A DNA stretch of 64,000 nucleotides from Vibrio cidicii (GCF_009763805.1 NZ_CP046804.1:1984001-2048000); one strand, 5' to 3'. Positions 29,041 through 38,590 are shown, counted from the stretch's first letter. The notes: generated by a model not told the origin, from the sequence alone. Translations and numbers: made by a program.

Positions 29041-30183
29041 TTATCCCAGCAAGGTGAGCGCTAAGTTGGGGCCGTTTTTGGCCTGTGCCAAAATAGAAGC
29101 GCTCACTTGCTGCAAGATCTGCTGCTTGACCATTTGTGTGGTCTCTTTGGCATAATCCGTATCTTTGATTCGGCTATTGGATGCAGCCAAGTTCTCATTG
29201 ATGTTGTCGAGATTGTTGATCGCGTGACCAAAGCGATTTTGGTAAGCACCAAGCTGGGCACGATTGCTGTCCACGTATTTTAGTGCCGTGTCGAGTGCCG
29301 CGACTGCGCTTTGCGCCCCGCCCACGGTAGTGATGTCCAACTCGTCAACCATTTGACTGCCCCCAGCGACCATTTGTAGGCTATCCGCTAGGCCACCTGA
29401 GAATATCGGCTGACCATGAATGGGGTCAATCTGCGAGTAAGCCATGTAAAGCTGCAGTTGACCATGTTCATTGACCGAGGCAGAAACATGGTCAGTTTGG
29501 CCATTGATGTAAGTCGCGATCTCTTCGATGTTATCGCCCACTTTGGCCTCAATATCGATACTTTCCGTTTCCCCATAAGCGTTCACGTAGCTGATATTGA
29601 GATCGTTTTGCCCTGGAGCCACTGTCCAGTCCCCACCCGCGGCTAAGTTGGCGACATATTTAAAGCCGCCCATCTGCGCCACATCGCTGCGCATGTTGTT
29701 CAGTTGAACCTGAACCGCCTCACCCGAATCTGCGCCAATCTGAAAGGATGAAGAACCAAAAGTACCATTAAGCAGCTTTCGTCCACCAAAAGAGGTGGTT
29801 TCGGCAATACGATTCAACTCATCATTCAGAGCCGACATCTCTTCTTGTAAAGCAATGCGCTCAGCATGACTGTTGGAACCGTTAGAGGATTGCAGTGAGA
29901 GATCACGCATTCGCTGCAAAATATTGGTGGTCTCATTCATCGCACCTTCGGCAGTCTGCATGATAGAGATGCCATCGTTGGCATTACGCACCGCCATATC
30001 CAAGCCATTCATTTGCGCGCGCAAGCGATTAGAGATTTGTAAACCAGCGGCATCATCTTTGGCACTATTGATGCGAGAGCCTGACGACAATCGCTCCAAA
30101 GATTGATTGAGCATTTCGCTTGCGCTACTCAGGTGCCTTTGTGCTACCAAAGCAGAGACGTTGGTATTGACAGTAATAGCCAT
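29041..30183 (-). CDS. flaF: Flagellin FlaF
   Basis: Filament subunit of 380 residues, beginning [25 protein letters not shown] and ending [20 protein letters not shown]. The conserved terminal helices are present. The central part differs from FlaA and FlaB, for example [19 protein letters not shown]. First of the flaF-flaB-flaA tandem, the arrangement described for V. parahaemolyticus and V. vulnificus. Frame intact. Naming follows that synteny. Confidence 0.9.
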   Translation of the reverse strand: MAITVNTNVSALVAQRHLSSASEMLNQSLERLSSGSRINSAKDDAAGLQISNRLRAQMNGLDMAVRNANDGISIMQTAEGAMNETTNILQRMRDLSLQSSNGSNSHAERIALQEEMSALNDELNRIAETTSFGGRKLLNGTFGSSSFQIGADSGEAVQVQLNNMRSDVAQMGGFKYVANLAAGGDWTVAPGQNDLNISYVNAYGETESIDIEAKVGDNIEEIATYINGQTDHVSASVNEHGQLQLYMAYSQIDPIHGQPIFSGGLADSLQMVAGGSQMVDELDITTVGGAQSAVAALDTALKYVDSNRAQLGAYQNRFGHAINNLDNINENLAASNSRIKDTDYAKETTQMVKQQILQQVSASILAQAKNGPNLALTLLG

Positions 30184-30216
30184 GAGATCTCACAGACGGA
30201 TTGATGGATTAGCTTC

Positions 30217-30243
30217 CTATCGACCAATCCATCCACATCTTGA
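30217..30243 (-). promoter_or_regulatory. Possible sigma28 promoter for flaF
   Basis: The minus strand shows TCAA, 15 bases, then GTCGATAG. Spacing is right, but it differs from TAAA/GCCGATAA at three positions. It lies about 35 bases before the flaF ATG. The weaker match may mean lower expression. Confidence 0.5.
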
Positions 30244-30263
30244 GCAAAAAATGGATAAAAAAT

Positions 30264-30290
30264 GGGGAGCCGATGCTCCCCGCGATGCAG
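30264..30290 (-). terminator. Terminator after the DyP peroxidase gene
   Basis: Minus-strand GGGGAGC/GCTCCCC hairpin (30264-30281) followed by ATTTTTTATCC. It separates the peroxidase transcript from flaF. Confidence 0.8.
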
Positions 30291-30304
30291 TTTGAGGTTT
30301 GCAC

Positions 30305-31207
30305 TTATTTTACTGACAGTTCACTTAGCATCGTAAGCGAAGGGGCAAAGAAGTAAGCACCAGTGACCGCTTTGGTAAAGCGCAGCAACTGGTCGGTTTT
30401 TCCATCGGTCACACCGTACATGCTCTCTAGCATCACTTTAAAGTTATGTAGTGTGTGGCAGTAAGCAATAAACAGCAGGCCATGAGCGCCAGTCACACTG
30501 CCGTAAGGCAAGCTATGACGTACAATCTTCAAGCCTTTGCCTTCTTCTTTGATGTCCACACGGCCAACATGAGAAGCAGCTGGGACATTATCCAGCTCTA
30601 TCGAATCGGGCTTCGTTCGGCCAACCACTTTCTCCTGCGCCGCAATATTGAGACGATCCCAAGCGGGCAGATTGTGTTCAAAACGTTGCACCATCACATA
30701 ACTACCGCCAGCGAATTCGCCGTCAGGCACTAGAGCGACTTGCGCACGTTGTTCATCTTTCGGATTCTCGGTACCATCAATAAACATGGTCATATCACGC
30801 GCGTCGAGGTAGCGATAAGCGTATGTTTCATCAACGACCGTCACGTCGTCGGCCATTTCTGTCAGCAATGTTCTGAGTAAGTAGAAGTGCAAGTCATGAC
30901 GCTGTGAATGAAAATGCAGCAACACATCAACCTCGGTTGACGGTGCTATGACTTCACCTTCACCAAGCTGAGGAAAATCGATAAGCTCTTCCGGCATCGA
31001 GACGTCTAGCTGCTGCCAAAACGCTTTACTGAAGGCGATCGATACGGTGAGATTGGCGCCGGGTTGCGATTGATTGAGCGTTTCCACCTTTTGCGGTAAA
31101 GATTGCAGTTCAGCCAACACCTTAGCGGCATTGCGATTCACTTTAAGTAAGGTGTACAGGGCAAAAGGCCCAGCTTCTGGCAAGATCGCGGATTGCGCAA
31201 GTGACAT
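30305..31207 (-). CDS. yfeX: DyP-type haem peroxidase (YfeX-like)
   Basis: Cytoplasmic dye-decolorising peroxidase; the E. coli homologue YfeX acts on porphyrinogens. The start MSLAQSAILPEAGPFAL (31207) is preceded by AGGAG and gives 300 residues; upstream in-frame ATGs are less likely. The distal haem-side motif FIDGTENPKDE (catalytic Asp) and the proximal His region VRHSLPYGSVTGAHG are present. A DUF2919 (YfeZ-like) gene follows upstream, the same pairing as E. coli yfeX-yfeZ. Confidence 0.92.
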   Translation of the reverse strand: MSLAQSAILPEAGPFALYTLLKVNRNAAKVLAELQSLPQKVETLNQSQPGANLTVSIAFSKAFWQQLDVSMPEELIDFPQLGEGEVIAPSTEVDVLLHFHSQRHDLHFYLLRTLLTEMADDVTVVDETYAYRYLDARDMTMFIDGTENPKDEQRAQVALVPDGEFAGGSYVMVQRFEHNLPAWDRLNIAAQEKVVGRTKPDSIELDNVPAASHVGRVDIKEEGKGLKIVRHSLPYGSVTGAHGLLFIAYCHTLHNFKVMLESMYGVTDGKTDQLLRFTKAVTGAYFFAPSLTMLSELSVK

Positions 31208-31268
31208 GATAAACTCCTCTTTTTTGCCCCAGTGTAGAGCGAAATAGCGATAAATATTTTGATGATTA

Positions 31269-31745
31269 TCAGTGATTTTCACCCTGATTTGGCATTTTGG
31301 GCACATTAAAACAATCTTTGACCCATTGACTGTTCAAAAGATAAATGCCAAACCACAGCAGTAGCAGCAAAGTTAATGCGTTGGCCCAGTTAAACTGGCC
31401 ATGCTCTAAATAGACGTGATAGAGCGTTTGCAGCAGTTGCACGGCGATAAGTGCCAGCGTCGCCACTCGTCCCTTCTGAGTAATTTTGTCCACCCAGTGG
31501 CGATCCGATTTCCTCAACCCCATCACCCACATCAAACCGACACTGGGAATACCGATCAGCAGCCCAAGGTAAAGGGTGTGGTTGTCTGGATACACCCATT
31601 GCAAAATGCGTGTTCCGCTTTCTCGGCTCACGCCTGCCACCGCAAACACGACCCATGCACGGGCTAAAAAAAACCAGCCTAACCAGAGCATCAGTGGCGC
31701 TTTCAGGTATCCGTGGCTGTCGTAATGGTCGAATGAGTATCGCAA
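31269..31745 (-). CDS. DUF2919 inner-membrane protein (YfeZ-like)
   Basis: A 158-residue protein with about four hydrophobic segments (around 20-38, 58-75, 92-110 and 120-138). It resembles YfeZ of E. coli, which also lies next to yfeX. The translation begins MRYSFDHYDSHGYLKAP. No catalytic motif is seen and its function is unknown. It is probably transcribed with the peroxidase gene, about 60 bases downstream. Confidence 0.8.
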   Translation of the reverse strand: MRYSFDHYDSHGYLKAPLMLWLGWFFLARAWVVFAVAGVSRESGTRILQWVYPDNHTLYLGLLIGIPSVGLMWVMGLRKSDRHWVDKITQKGRVATLALIAVQLLQTLYHVYLEHGQFNWANALTLLLLLWFGIYLLNSQWVKDCFNVPKMPNQGENH

Positions 31746-31852
31746 AGCAAAGTACTAAATCAATGAAATAGCCGACACTTTAACGCAAAAGATTCAATTA
31801 GTAACCCGACAAGGTTAGACTGCCTTAAGGAATTGACATGATTTAGACAAAG

Positions 31853-32200
31853 ATGAAAAGAAATACCCTCACACCTTCACCCGAGTCGCAACAAGAAGCG
31901 CTCAAGATAGCCCGAGCCACGCAAAAGCCGGGGCAGACCAAAGAGCAAACCAAACTCATCGCCCAAGGTATCGAAAAAGGAATCGCTCTATACAAAAAGC
32001 AGCAGAAAGAGCGCCATCGCCAAGCAGACAAAGCGAGAAAAAAGCAGCTCAGGCTCAAAAGTGAGGATCACACCAATTCAGCGCCAGAAGGCAGTGTTGA
32101 GATGCTCGATACTCCTAAGCCAACAACGCAAAAGCTGCCTTGGGTACTGCTCGCTCTCAGTTGGCTTGGCTTTGCCGTTTATCTCTGGATAGGAAATTAA
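31853..32200 (+). CDS. DUF2956 small membrane protein
   Basis: A 115-residue protein, mostly charged and helical (QQKERHRQADKARKKQLRLK), with one C-terminal membrane helix (LPWVLLALSWLGFAVYLWIGN). It resembles the DUF2956 family of gamma-proteobacteria. The function is unknown. The stop lies one base before the next start (lipoprotein gene), so the two are probably co-expressed. Confidence 0.75.
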   Translation: MKRNTLTPSPESQQEALKIARATQKPGQTKEQTKLIAQGIEKGIALYKKQQKERHRQADKARKKQLRLKSEDHTNSAPEGSVEMLDTPKPTTQKLPWVLLALSWLGFAVYLWIGN

Positions 32201-32201
32201 G

Positions 32202-32564
32202 ATGTTAAAACGTTCAGTAGTCGCCTTCGTCAGTTTAGGCCTATTAAGCGCATGTAGTACACCACTCAATAAAACAACGACTGAGTCTCAAAGCATAGAA
32301 ATCCGCCTTGATGGACAGTTCAATCCCGATAGCTGTCACTATCTTGGCACCGTGACTGGCAGTGAGGGGCATTGGTACAACTACCTGTTTTTTGGTAATG
32401 ACGTTTTGATCCAAGGCGCCGTCAATCAACTAAAAAATAATGCTCATCAGCTCGGTGCCAACACCATTTATGCTATCACCACGCAAAATTTCACGACTTC
32501 CGTGAGCCTGCTCGGCACAGCTTATTACTGCGAAATGCAAAAGAGCGGCCAAAGGTTAAATTGA
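32202..32564 (+). CDS. DUF4156-like lipoprotein
   Basis: A 120-residue protein with a lipoprotein signal peptide; the lipobox is LLSAC, with the lipidated Cys near residue 18. The mature part has a compact domain (HYLGTVTGSEGHWYNYLFFGNDVL, NNAHQLGANTIYAITTQNF) resembling DUF4156 proteins. No enzyme motif is seen. Probably anchored to the outer or inner membrane. Confidence 0.75.
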   Translation: MLKRSVVAFVSLGLLSACSTPLNKTTTESQSIEIRLDGQFNPDSCHYLGTVTGSEGHWYNYLFFGNDVLIQGAVNQLKNNAHQLGANTIYAITTQNFTTSVSLLGTAYYCEMQKSGQRLN

Positions 32565-32577
32565 GACGAATAAATAA

Positions 32578-32601
32578 GAAAAGCCAGCAAACGCTGGCTT
32601 A
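32578..32601 (-). terminator. Hairpin AAGCCAGC/GCTGGCTT at the end of the convergent pair
   Basis: Perfect 8-base stem with AAAC loop (32581-32600), followed on the minus strand by TTCTTATTTATT. It overlaps the stop of the minus-strand gene and may serve both directions. Confidence 0.65.
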
Positions 32602-32892
32602 AGCACGAAATCCAAGGCTAGTGGCGATGTCTTTCTCACGCTCCATCACCCACTGACTATCAAACGGCCCCCAATCTGAGAGTTGATAATAGCCATCATT
32701 GTGACGTCGCCCATCTTGAACAAACATCAGCTCAATGCCGATCCCCGGCAGTGCCTTCAGTACATCTTGAATCGTACGACGAGGCCAACCCGTTTGCTCG
32801 ATCAACTTAGGCACATTTGGCCTTTCTAGGTTCTCCACCAACAAGGCGAGATATAATCGCCTTGCAAAAACAGGACTCAATTCCATTGACAC
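32599..32892 (-). CDS. Small winged-helix DNA-binding-like protein
   Basis: A 97-residue protein. Residues 5-50 (ARRLYLALLVENLERPNVPKLIEQTGWPRRTIQDVLKALP) read as a helix-turn-helix, with PRRTIQDVLKALP as recognition helix. A small wing-like tail follows. No known partner or ligand domain is seen. The role as a regulator is inferred from the fold; targets are unknown. It lies 3 bases after a 64-residue unknown gene, so the two may form a pair. Confidence 0.65.
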   Translation of the reverse strand: MSMELSPVFARRLYLALLVENLERPNVPKLIEQTGWPRRTIQDVLKALPGIGIELMFVQDGRRHNDGYYQLSDWGPFDSQWVMEREKDIATSLGFRA

Positions 32893-32895
32893 CTC

Positions 32896-33090
32896 CTAAA
32901 TTTGTGCTGATTCATTATTTCTTTTTTCCTCGGCCTTTTGTTGAGGCGGATCAATAACCTTCCATTCACACTCAAGAAAGTACGATTTTTTTTCAGCAAC
33001 AAAATATTCTTGCGCAAGTTTTGAGTGTTCTACGGCTTCTTGGTAGGATGCAGAGTCAAAATAATAATTCAGCTCGAAGGAAGAACTCAT
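32896..33090 (-). CDS. Hypothetical 64-residue protein
   Basis: I do not recognise this gene. The likely start is MSSSFELNYYFDSASYQEAVEHS (33090). It is polar with several Tyr and Glu (YFVAEKKSYFLECEWKVIDPP), and no signal peptide or membrane helix is apparent. Its start codon overlaps, on the opposite strand, the start codon of the arsC-like gene (CATG at 33088-33091). The next gene downstream is the winged-helix protein. Confidence 0.6.
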   Translation of the reverse strand: MSSSFELNYYFDSASYQEAVEHSKLAQEYFVAEKKSYFLECEWKVIDPPQQKAEEKRNNESAQI

Positions 33091-33436
33091 GACCATCACC
33101 ATGTATGGCATCCCCAATTGTGACACGATAAAAAAGGCGAAAAAGTGGCTGGACGAGGCAAACCTTAGCTATGAATTTCACGATTTTCGCAAGCAGGGCA
33201 TTAGCTCAGAGATGGTCGCGGAATTTTGTCAGCAGCTCGGTTGGGAACAAGTACTGAACAAACGCGGTACCACGTTCCGTCAACTCACTGCAGAGCAAAA
33301 AGAGAACCTCAATGAAGCAAACGCGATTGCCCTGCTCGTCGAACAGCCTGCGATGATCAAACGTCCTATTCTGCGTGTTGACAACCAATTACATATCGGC
33401 TTTAAAGCCGAACAATATCAGCAAATTTTTCACTGA
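33089..33436 (+). CDS. ArsC/Spx-family protein (YffB-like)
   Basis: A 115-residue thioredoxin-fold protein similar to E. coli YffB and Spx/MgsR. The N-terminal MYGIPNCDTIKKAKKWLDE has a single Cys in a CDT(I) context rather than CXXC. Further family motifs are RKQGI, KRGTTFRQL and KRPILR. The substrate is unknown; true arsenate reduction is doubtful. It is followed by dapE after 16 bases, the same neighbour as in E. coli. Confidence 0.85.
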   Translation: MTITMYGIPNCDTIKKAKKWLDEANLSYEFHDFRKQGISSEMVAEFCQQLGWEQVLNKRGTTFRQLTAEQKENLNEANAIALLVEQPAMIKRPILRVDNQLHIGFKAEQYQQIFH

Positions 33437-33452
33437 TTAAGGATTATCAAGG

Positions 33453-34586
33453 ATGACAGACAGTCCCGTACTGGCTTTAACCAAAGATCTCATTAGCCGT
33501 CAATCCGTTACGCCTGAAGATGCAGGCTGCCAAGACGTGATGATCGAGCGATTGCAAGCGCTTGGCTTTGAAATCGAAAGAATGGTGTTTGAAGACACCA
33601 CCAATTTCTGGGCACGTCGTGGCAGTGAAGCGCCGCTGTTTGCTTTTGCCGGCCACACCGACGTGGTTCCGGCGGGCAAGTTGGATCAATGGCATACTCC
33701 TCCGTTTGAACCAACAGAAAAAGACGGCTACTTATACGGCCGTGGCGCGGCCGATATGAAAGGATCTCTGGCCGCCATGGTGGTTGCGACCGAACGTTTT
33801 ATTGCGCAGCACCCAGACCACAAAGGTTCGATCGGTTTTCTCATCACCTCTGATGAAGAAGGGCCGTTTATCAACGGTACGGTGCGCGTGGTGGAAACCT
33901 TGATGGCACGCGATGAAAACATTGATATGTGTATTGTCGGTGAACCCTCAAGCACCGCCATCGTCGGTGATGTAGTGAAAAACGGCCGTCGAGGTTCCAT
34001 TACTGGCGATCTTACCGTCAAAGGCACGCAAGGTCATGTCGCTTACCCGCACCTTGCTGACAACCCAGTCCACAAGTCATTGCTGGCGATTCACGAGTTG
34101 GCCACCACCGAGTGGGATCAAGGCAACGAGTTCTTCCCGCCGACCAGCTTCCAGATCCCTAACGTCCAAGCAGGCACCGGCGCATCTAACGTGATTCCAG
34201 GGGAATTTCATGTCCAGTTTAACCTGCGTTTTAGCACTGAACTGAATAATGAAGCCATTGTCGAGCGTGTCACCGCGACCCTCAACCGTTACGATCTGAA
34301 CTATGATCTGAAATGGACATTCAATGGCGACCCGTTTTTAACCGACACTGGCGCGTTACTAGAGGCCGTGGTTGCCGCTGTGGATGAGGTTAACCAAACC
34401 AAGCCTGCACTATTGACCACAGGTGGCACCTCAGACGGACGCTTTATCGCCCGCATGGGTGGACAAGTGGTAGAGCTTGGCCCAGTGAATGCGACCATTC
34501 ATAAAGTCAATGAGTGCGTCAAGATCGATGATCTGGAAAAGCTGACCGACATGTACCAGAAAACGCTGGAGCATCTATTGGCATGA
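33453..34586 (+). CDS. dapE: Succinyl-diaminopimelate desuccinylase DapE
   Basis: Zinc peptidase-family enzyme that converts N-succinyl-LL-diaminopimelate to LL-diaminopimelate for lysine and cell wall. The 377-residue protein has [11 protein letters not shown] and [14 protein letters not shown] (metal ligands His and Asp) and SDEEGPF (catalytic Glu). A second domain is followed by a C-terminal metal-ligand region ([12 protein letters not shown]). Length is normal. Its stop overlaps the next start (ATGATGA). Confidence 0.97.
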   Translation: MTDSPVLALTKDLISRQSVTPEDAGCQDVMIERLQALGFEIERMVFEDTTNFWARRGSEAPLFAFAGHTDVVPAGKLDQWHTPPFEPTEKDGYLYGRGAADMKGSLAAMVVATERFIAQHPDHKGSIGFLITSDEEGPFINGTVRVVETLMARDENIDMCIVGEPSSTAIVGDVVKNGRRGSITGDLTVKGTQGHVAYPHLADNPVHKSLLAIHELATTEWDQGNEFFPPTSFQIPNVQAGTGASNVIPGEFHVQFNLRFSTELNNEAIVERVTATLNRYDLNYDLKWTFNGDPFLTDTGALLEAVVAAVDEVNQTKPALLTTGGTSDGRFIARMGGQVVELGPVNATIHKVNECVKIDDLEKLTDMYQKTLEHLLA

Positions 34587-35191
34587 TGACACCTGAGCAG
34601 CTCACCGGTTATGTAGACACTCACTTGATCGACGCACGAGTGGGCACCCAATCCATTTTGCTTCATCCTCAAGCCGAGCGCGATCTGCAAACTTTGGTGC
34701 AAGCGGCTCAGTGTGCGGGTTTTCAGATGGAAATTGCCAGTGGTTTTCGTGATTTTTCTCGGCAGAAATCCATTTGGAACGGTAAGTTTTCCGGTCCAAA
34801 GACTATCTTAGACCAAAATTCGCAGCCTCTGGACAAAGCGTCTTTGAGTGAGCAGGAGAAAATGCTGGCCATTTTACGCTGGTCTGCTCTGCCTGGCGCC
34901 AGCCGTCATCACTGGGGCTGCGATTTTGATGTCTATGCCCGTGATCGGCTGCCAGACGGCGTTTCATTACAGCTTGAACCTTGGGAGTATACTCGTGGCC
35001 ACCAACGAGAGTTTTCGCACTGGCTCAGCCACAACGTCTCTCACTATGGCTTTTTCCTGCCCTACCGGCGAGATCGCGGCGGCGTGGCCAGCGAGCCTTG
35101 GCACATCAGCCATATTGAAACGGCCACAAGCTGCTTAGCCCAGTTTCTCCATCAACGATTTGCAGCGGCAATTAAACGCGCATCCAATTGA
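34583..35191 (+). CDS. M15-family D-alanyl-D-alanine carboxypeptidase-like protein
   Basis: A 202-residue zinc peptidase of the VanY/DD-peptidase family. The motif [16 protein letters not shown] gives the S-x-H-x6-D metal site, and [10 protein letters not shown] gives the second His. No signal peptide is clear, so it may act in the cytoplasm or be exported by another route. Starts within the dapE stop codon, suggesting coupled translation; a link with peptidoglycan precursor metabolism is inferred. Confidence 0.85.
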   Translation: MMTPEQLTGYVDTHLIDARVGTQSILLHPQAERDLQTLVQAAQCAGFQMEIASGFRDFSRQKSIWNGKFSGPKTILDQNSQPLDKASLSEQEKMLAILRWSALPGASRHHWGCDFDVYARDRLPDGVSLQLEPWEYTRGHQREFSHWLSHNVSHYGFFLPYRRDRGGVASEPWHISHIETATSCLAQFLHQRFAAAIKRASN

Positions 35192-35269
35192 TGGAGTGGC
35201 GTGTGTTCTGGAAAACCTCACGCTCATCTACAATCAATTTATCGCCAACATTTGTCCGCCGGAGGCGAC

Positions 35270-35470
35270 ATGAAAGAGATTTTAACTAATCCTTGGGTCA
35301 TCAGTTTTATTGTACTAAGCGTTATCGTCGGCAATATTGCCGCACTCAAGTACACGGCCAAAATGAAAATAGGTCAGATCGACAAACAGCGCGATAAAAG
35401 TGACTTAGACAAACTCAACGAGCTGGACAAAAAAGCTCACCAGCTTGATGACGAGAAACGCAACCACTGA
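35270..35470 (+). CDS. DUF2897 small membrane protein
   Basis: A 66-residue protein starting MKEILTNPWVISFIVLSVIVGNIAALKY, with one membrane helix (about 8-27) and a charged cytoplasmic tail (QRDKSDLDKLNELDKK). A strong GGAGGCGAC precedes this ATG, so I prefer it over an in-frame ATG 69 bases upstream. Matches the DUF2897 family. The function is unknown. Confidence 0.78.
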   Translation: MKEILTNPWVISFIVLSVIVGNIAALKYTAKMKIGQIDKQRDKSDLDKLNELDKKAHQLDDEKRNH

Positions 35471-35515
35471 CCTTAGCCGTAAGGCCAGTGACTGTGCTTT
35501 CACGAAGGCGAAGCG

Positions 35516-38500
35516 TTAGTCTGCGCTGACTGAGAGTTCTACCGCACTCTCTTCGCTGCGCAGTTGCGTTTTACTGTCGAGCAGAAAAACTCTTTCTGGT
35601 GCCAGTTGAGCCTCATCCACCAAAAACGCTTTGACGGCTTTAGCGCGTGCTTCAGCCAGATTGCTCAATTGATTTTTGCTGATCTCTATCGAGTTTAACA
35701 GCTGATTATAAAGACCGATCATGAGAGTGGTTTCCACTTGTTCCGCTAACACCGCCTCCTCACCCGCTTTTTCAGCCAACTGTGCGGCGACTTTGCTGCG
35801 TTCTTGAACGATATCCAAGGATAACTGAGTTTCAGCCAGAGCCATTGCCGCGTAAGACAGGGGCTTAGATTCAGAGAGTCGACTGGCACTAAAATCGCTC
35901 GGCAGCGTCTCTAAGTTACTTTTTTGCAATAACATCTGCTGTAACTGCTGCTCGGCTAGCGCTTTACTGTCTTGCGCGAGTGCCACTGAAGCGGCCACGC
36001 TAATTTTTAGTTTGGGACGCGATGACAAGGCCTGGGCGAGCGTACTGAGCCGCTCTTGCTCCTTTGCATTTAACGTCGATGAGCCAAAGTCAAAGGCAAT
36101 GAGATTAAGCTCCTCATCGGCGCCAACCAAGTCCGCTAGCAGTGAAAACGGCGCACTGACGGCTTTGACAATCACATTGCTGATCGCTTGCAAAATAATG
36201 CCGCCCACACTGAAGTCTGGGTCGTTGACATCGCCAGACACTTGCAAGCCCAGATCGATGACTCCGTCTTTGTCTTGCAACAAGGCAATCGCCAAGCTGA
36301 TCGGCAGACTGGTCGCAAGATCCGACTCGCTGGGTTTACCCAGTTGCAGTTGATCAATCACCAAATGATTGTTCCCGAGCAATTGGTCCTCTTGCAATTG
36401 GTAATTGAGTGCCAGCGTCAGTTGTCCCTTGTCGATGTAATAGCCCGCATAAGTGCCCGAGTAGGGATTCACCGAGGTTAATTCAACACTTTTGAACAGT
36501 AAATCAAGATCCAAGTAAGGCTTTTCAATCAAAGGGTTGATTTCACCCTTGAGTGTCACTGGCGCATACCTGTCAATTTTTCCGCTAATATCGACCTGCG
36601 CTTTAGTGCCGGGCGTTGAAGAGAGATGACGCACATTTCCTTGTAAAGCTTCAATGCCAGATGCAAAATTTGGCGTCAGCGACTCATCAGCAAAATAGGC
36701 GGCCCCATTGGTAATGGTGATGGCTTGAATGTCGATCGCCAGCGGCTTGGACGCAGCAGAGGCTTCATCGCTCTGCACACTAATGGCCGTTCCTTCTTGC
36801 GTCTCGCTCTGCTGGACCAGCAAATTACCAATGTTGGTCTGCTTATCTTGCGCAATCATCACTTTGGCGTAAGGCGCGTTAAAATGGATGGTCTGAATGT
36901 CCAACGCATGCTTTTGCGCATCGAAATGGAGCGAATCTATCTCCATCTTCTGCCATTTCACCAACGGCTGATGGTGCATGCCATCTTTAAGCAGCAGTTG
37001 ATCGATCGCCAATGTGCCTTGATAACTTGCTTTTCCGTTGGCATCTGCCTGATAACGGCCTTGGCTGGACAATTTTCCTTGCGAGAAATCGATATTCACA
37101 TATGGCGTCAGATACGGTTGCAATTGAGTGAGGTCGAGCCCTTCAATTGCCATCTCCCCTTGTACGCTCAGCGCTTTCGCATCAAAACTGCCTCGGGTGG
37201 TCACCTCGCCGCGCGCCGTTTGTGGCAACGCCGCCATGCTAGAACTCAGCCCTAGTGACAACTCGTAATCAACCGCAGCATTGAGGTCGCTGCTTACCGG
37301 CCCAGCAACAAGCGACAGTGGATAAACACGCCAGAATACTCCTGAGCTTTGCGCTTGTTCCTTGAGATTGAGGTCTGTTTCACTTAATGAGAATTGAGCA
37401 AGACGAAGCAACCACGCACTATCAACGTCGCTGTTGTCCTCGACAGCGACGGCCTCTTCCTTGGCGGCGGGCTGATTCTTTAAGCGAAACAAACGTTGCA
37501 GATCGAGCCCTTGCTCGGAGAACTCAGCATCAACCCAAAGCCCTTGCAGATCAATCGCAGCAATATCAATATCCTTCGTTTGGCTGCTGAGCCGGATATC
37601 CTGCACAGCCAAACGAGGCAACGTGATTTTAGCCTGCTGCTCGGCGCTGACCGTCAGGTCGCTCAACTGCAGTTGCCCATCACTGACTGCAAACTGAAAA
37701 TCTCCCCCTGCTTGTTGTGCCAGATAGTGGGCAGAAAAGTTAACCACGCCATCGGTGACCGCCGCATCCATCTGATCTTTGGCAAATGGCCAAAACGGTG
37801 GCAACGTTAACCCTTGCAGCTTAACCGTCCCATCGACCAACAAAGGTTGCAATTGAAACTGGCCACTGAGTTGCAACTCACTCTTATCTGCTCCCTGAAT
37901 AGCAAATGCGTACTGATTGGCCTGTGTTTGGTTGGTCGGCTTCGACGACTTTTCCGCCGGTACAAGATGCATCGATTGAGTGTCGAACTGCTGCAAATGC
38001 AAGTTGAGCCCTTGATAGTTCAATTGCGCCCCGGTTAACTGGTCTTGAAAATGGAGCTGCCCACTGGCGATTTCTATTTTTTCGATACGTAACGCGGGAA
38101 GGGAAGATTCTGTACTTTGCGGCGATGGTGGTTGAGCTTGCTGCGTTTGCTGAGCCAAAGTGTCCAAGATGTCACTGAAGTTAAAGCGCACTTGGTTATC
38201 TTGTTGCAGACGCTGTATGCGCACTTGAGGCCCCGAGAGCGTGACGTATTCTAGCGTCGGCGTCAGAGTGAATAGGCTGCGCCAAAAACTCAATTGCAGC
38301 TCTAAGCGTTCAAACTGACTGAACGCTTGCACGCCATCGGCTTCTTGCAAGGCAAAACCGTCAACACGCACCCGCAACAAAAATGGGTTGATAGCGACTT
38401 GGTTGAGTTTCACTTCACGACCTAGCTGCTGAGCCAGCATCGGCGGCACTTTACTCTCTATCACCGTTGGTAGGATGACACCCAAACTCAGCGCATACAA

Positions 38501-38590
38501 AGCATAAGCGAAGAGCAGATAAATGGTATAACGGATAGGTTTTGCAACGCGGGTGAAGCGCTGAAGTAACTGCATGAGTTTGCTAGGCAT
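35516..38590 (-). CDS. Large AsmA-like DUF748 envelope protein
   Basis: A 1024-residue protein with an N-terminal membrane helix (about 20-40), so mostly periplasmic. The bulk is a repetitive beta-rich AsmA/DUF748 region with phrases such as GVVNFSAHYLAQQAGGDFQF. Members of the wider AsmA family are linked to lipid transport between membranes. Near the C-terminus, LIAFDFGSSTLNAKEQERLSTLAQ (about 830) and LSNLAEARAKAVKAFLVDEA (about 975) recall the two halves of an OmpA-like domain. They are separated by about 100 helical residues. Function is inferred only. Confidence 0.78.
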   Translation of the reverse strand: MPSKLMQLLQRFTRVAKPIRYTIYLLFAYALYALSLGVILPTVIESKVPPMLAQQLGREVKLNQVAINPFLLRVRVDGFALQEADGVQAFSQFERLELQLSFWRSLFTLTPTLEYVTLSGPQVRIQRLQQDNQVRFNFSDILDTLAQQTQQAQPPSPQSTESSLPALRIEKIEIASGQLHFQDQLTGAQLNYQGLNLHLQQFDTQSMHLVPAEKSSKPTNQTQANQYAFAIQGADKSELQLSGQFQLQPLLVDGTVKLQGLTLPPFWPFAKDQMDAAVTDGVVNFSAHYLAQQAGGDFQFAVSDGQLQLSDLTVSAEQQAKITLPRLAVQDIRLSSQTKDIDIAAIDLQGLWVDAEFSEQGLDLQRLFRLKNQPAAKEEAVAVEDNSDVDSAWLLRLAQFSLSETDLNLKEQAQSSGVFWRVYPLSLVAGPVSSDLNAAVDYELSLGLSSSMAALPQTARGEVTTRGSFDAKALSVQGEMAIEGLDLTQLQPYLTPYVNIDFSQGKLSSQGRYQADANGKASYQGTLAIDQLLLKDGMHHQPLVKWQKMEIDSLHFDAQKHALDIQTIHFNAPYAKVMIAQDKQTNIGNLLVQQSETQEGTAISVQSDEASAASKPLAIDIQAITITNGAAYFADESLTPNFASGIEALQGNVRHLSSTPGTKAQVDISGKIDRYAPVTLKGEINPLIEKPYLDLDLLFKSVELTSVNPYSGTYAGYYIDKGQLTLALNYQLQEDQLLGNNHLVIDQLQLGKPSESDLATSLPISLAIALLQDKDGVIDLGLQVSGDVNDPDFSVGGIILQAISNVIVKAVSAPFSLLADLVGADEELNLIAFDFGSSTLNAKEQERLSTLAQALSSRPKLKISVAASVALAQDSKALAEQQLQQMLLQKSNLETLPSDFSASRLSESKPLSYAAMALAETQLSLDIVQERSKVAAQLAEKAGEEAVLAEQVETTLMIGLYNQLLNSIEISKNQLSNLAEARAKAVKAFLVDEAQLAPERVFLLDSKTQLRSEESAVELSVSAD

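Noticed and set aside
28871..29155. Possible 94-residue plus-strand protein between flaB and flaF
   Set aside because: A- and Lys-rich reading frame that runs into the antisense of flaF; no conserved motif and the flaB promoter is in the same stretch.
26212..30183. Three flagellin genes as a repeat array or recombination hotspot
   Set aside because: The similarity is ordinary paralogy of flagellins; no identical blocks of unusual length were noticed.
35466..35489. Hairpin after the DUF2897 gene as a terminator
   Set aside because: The stem is imperfect and lacks a T run, so support is too weak.
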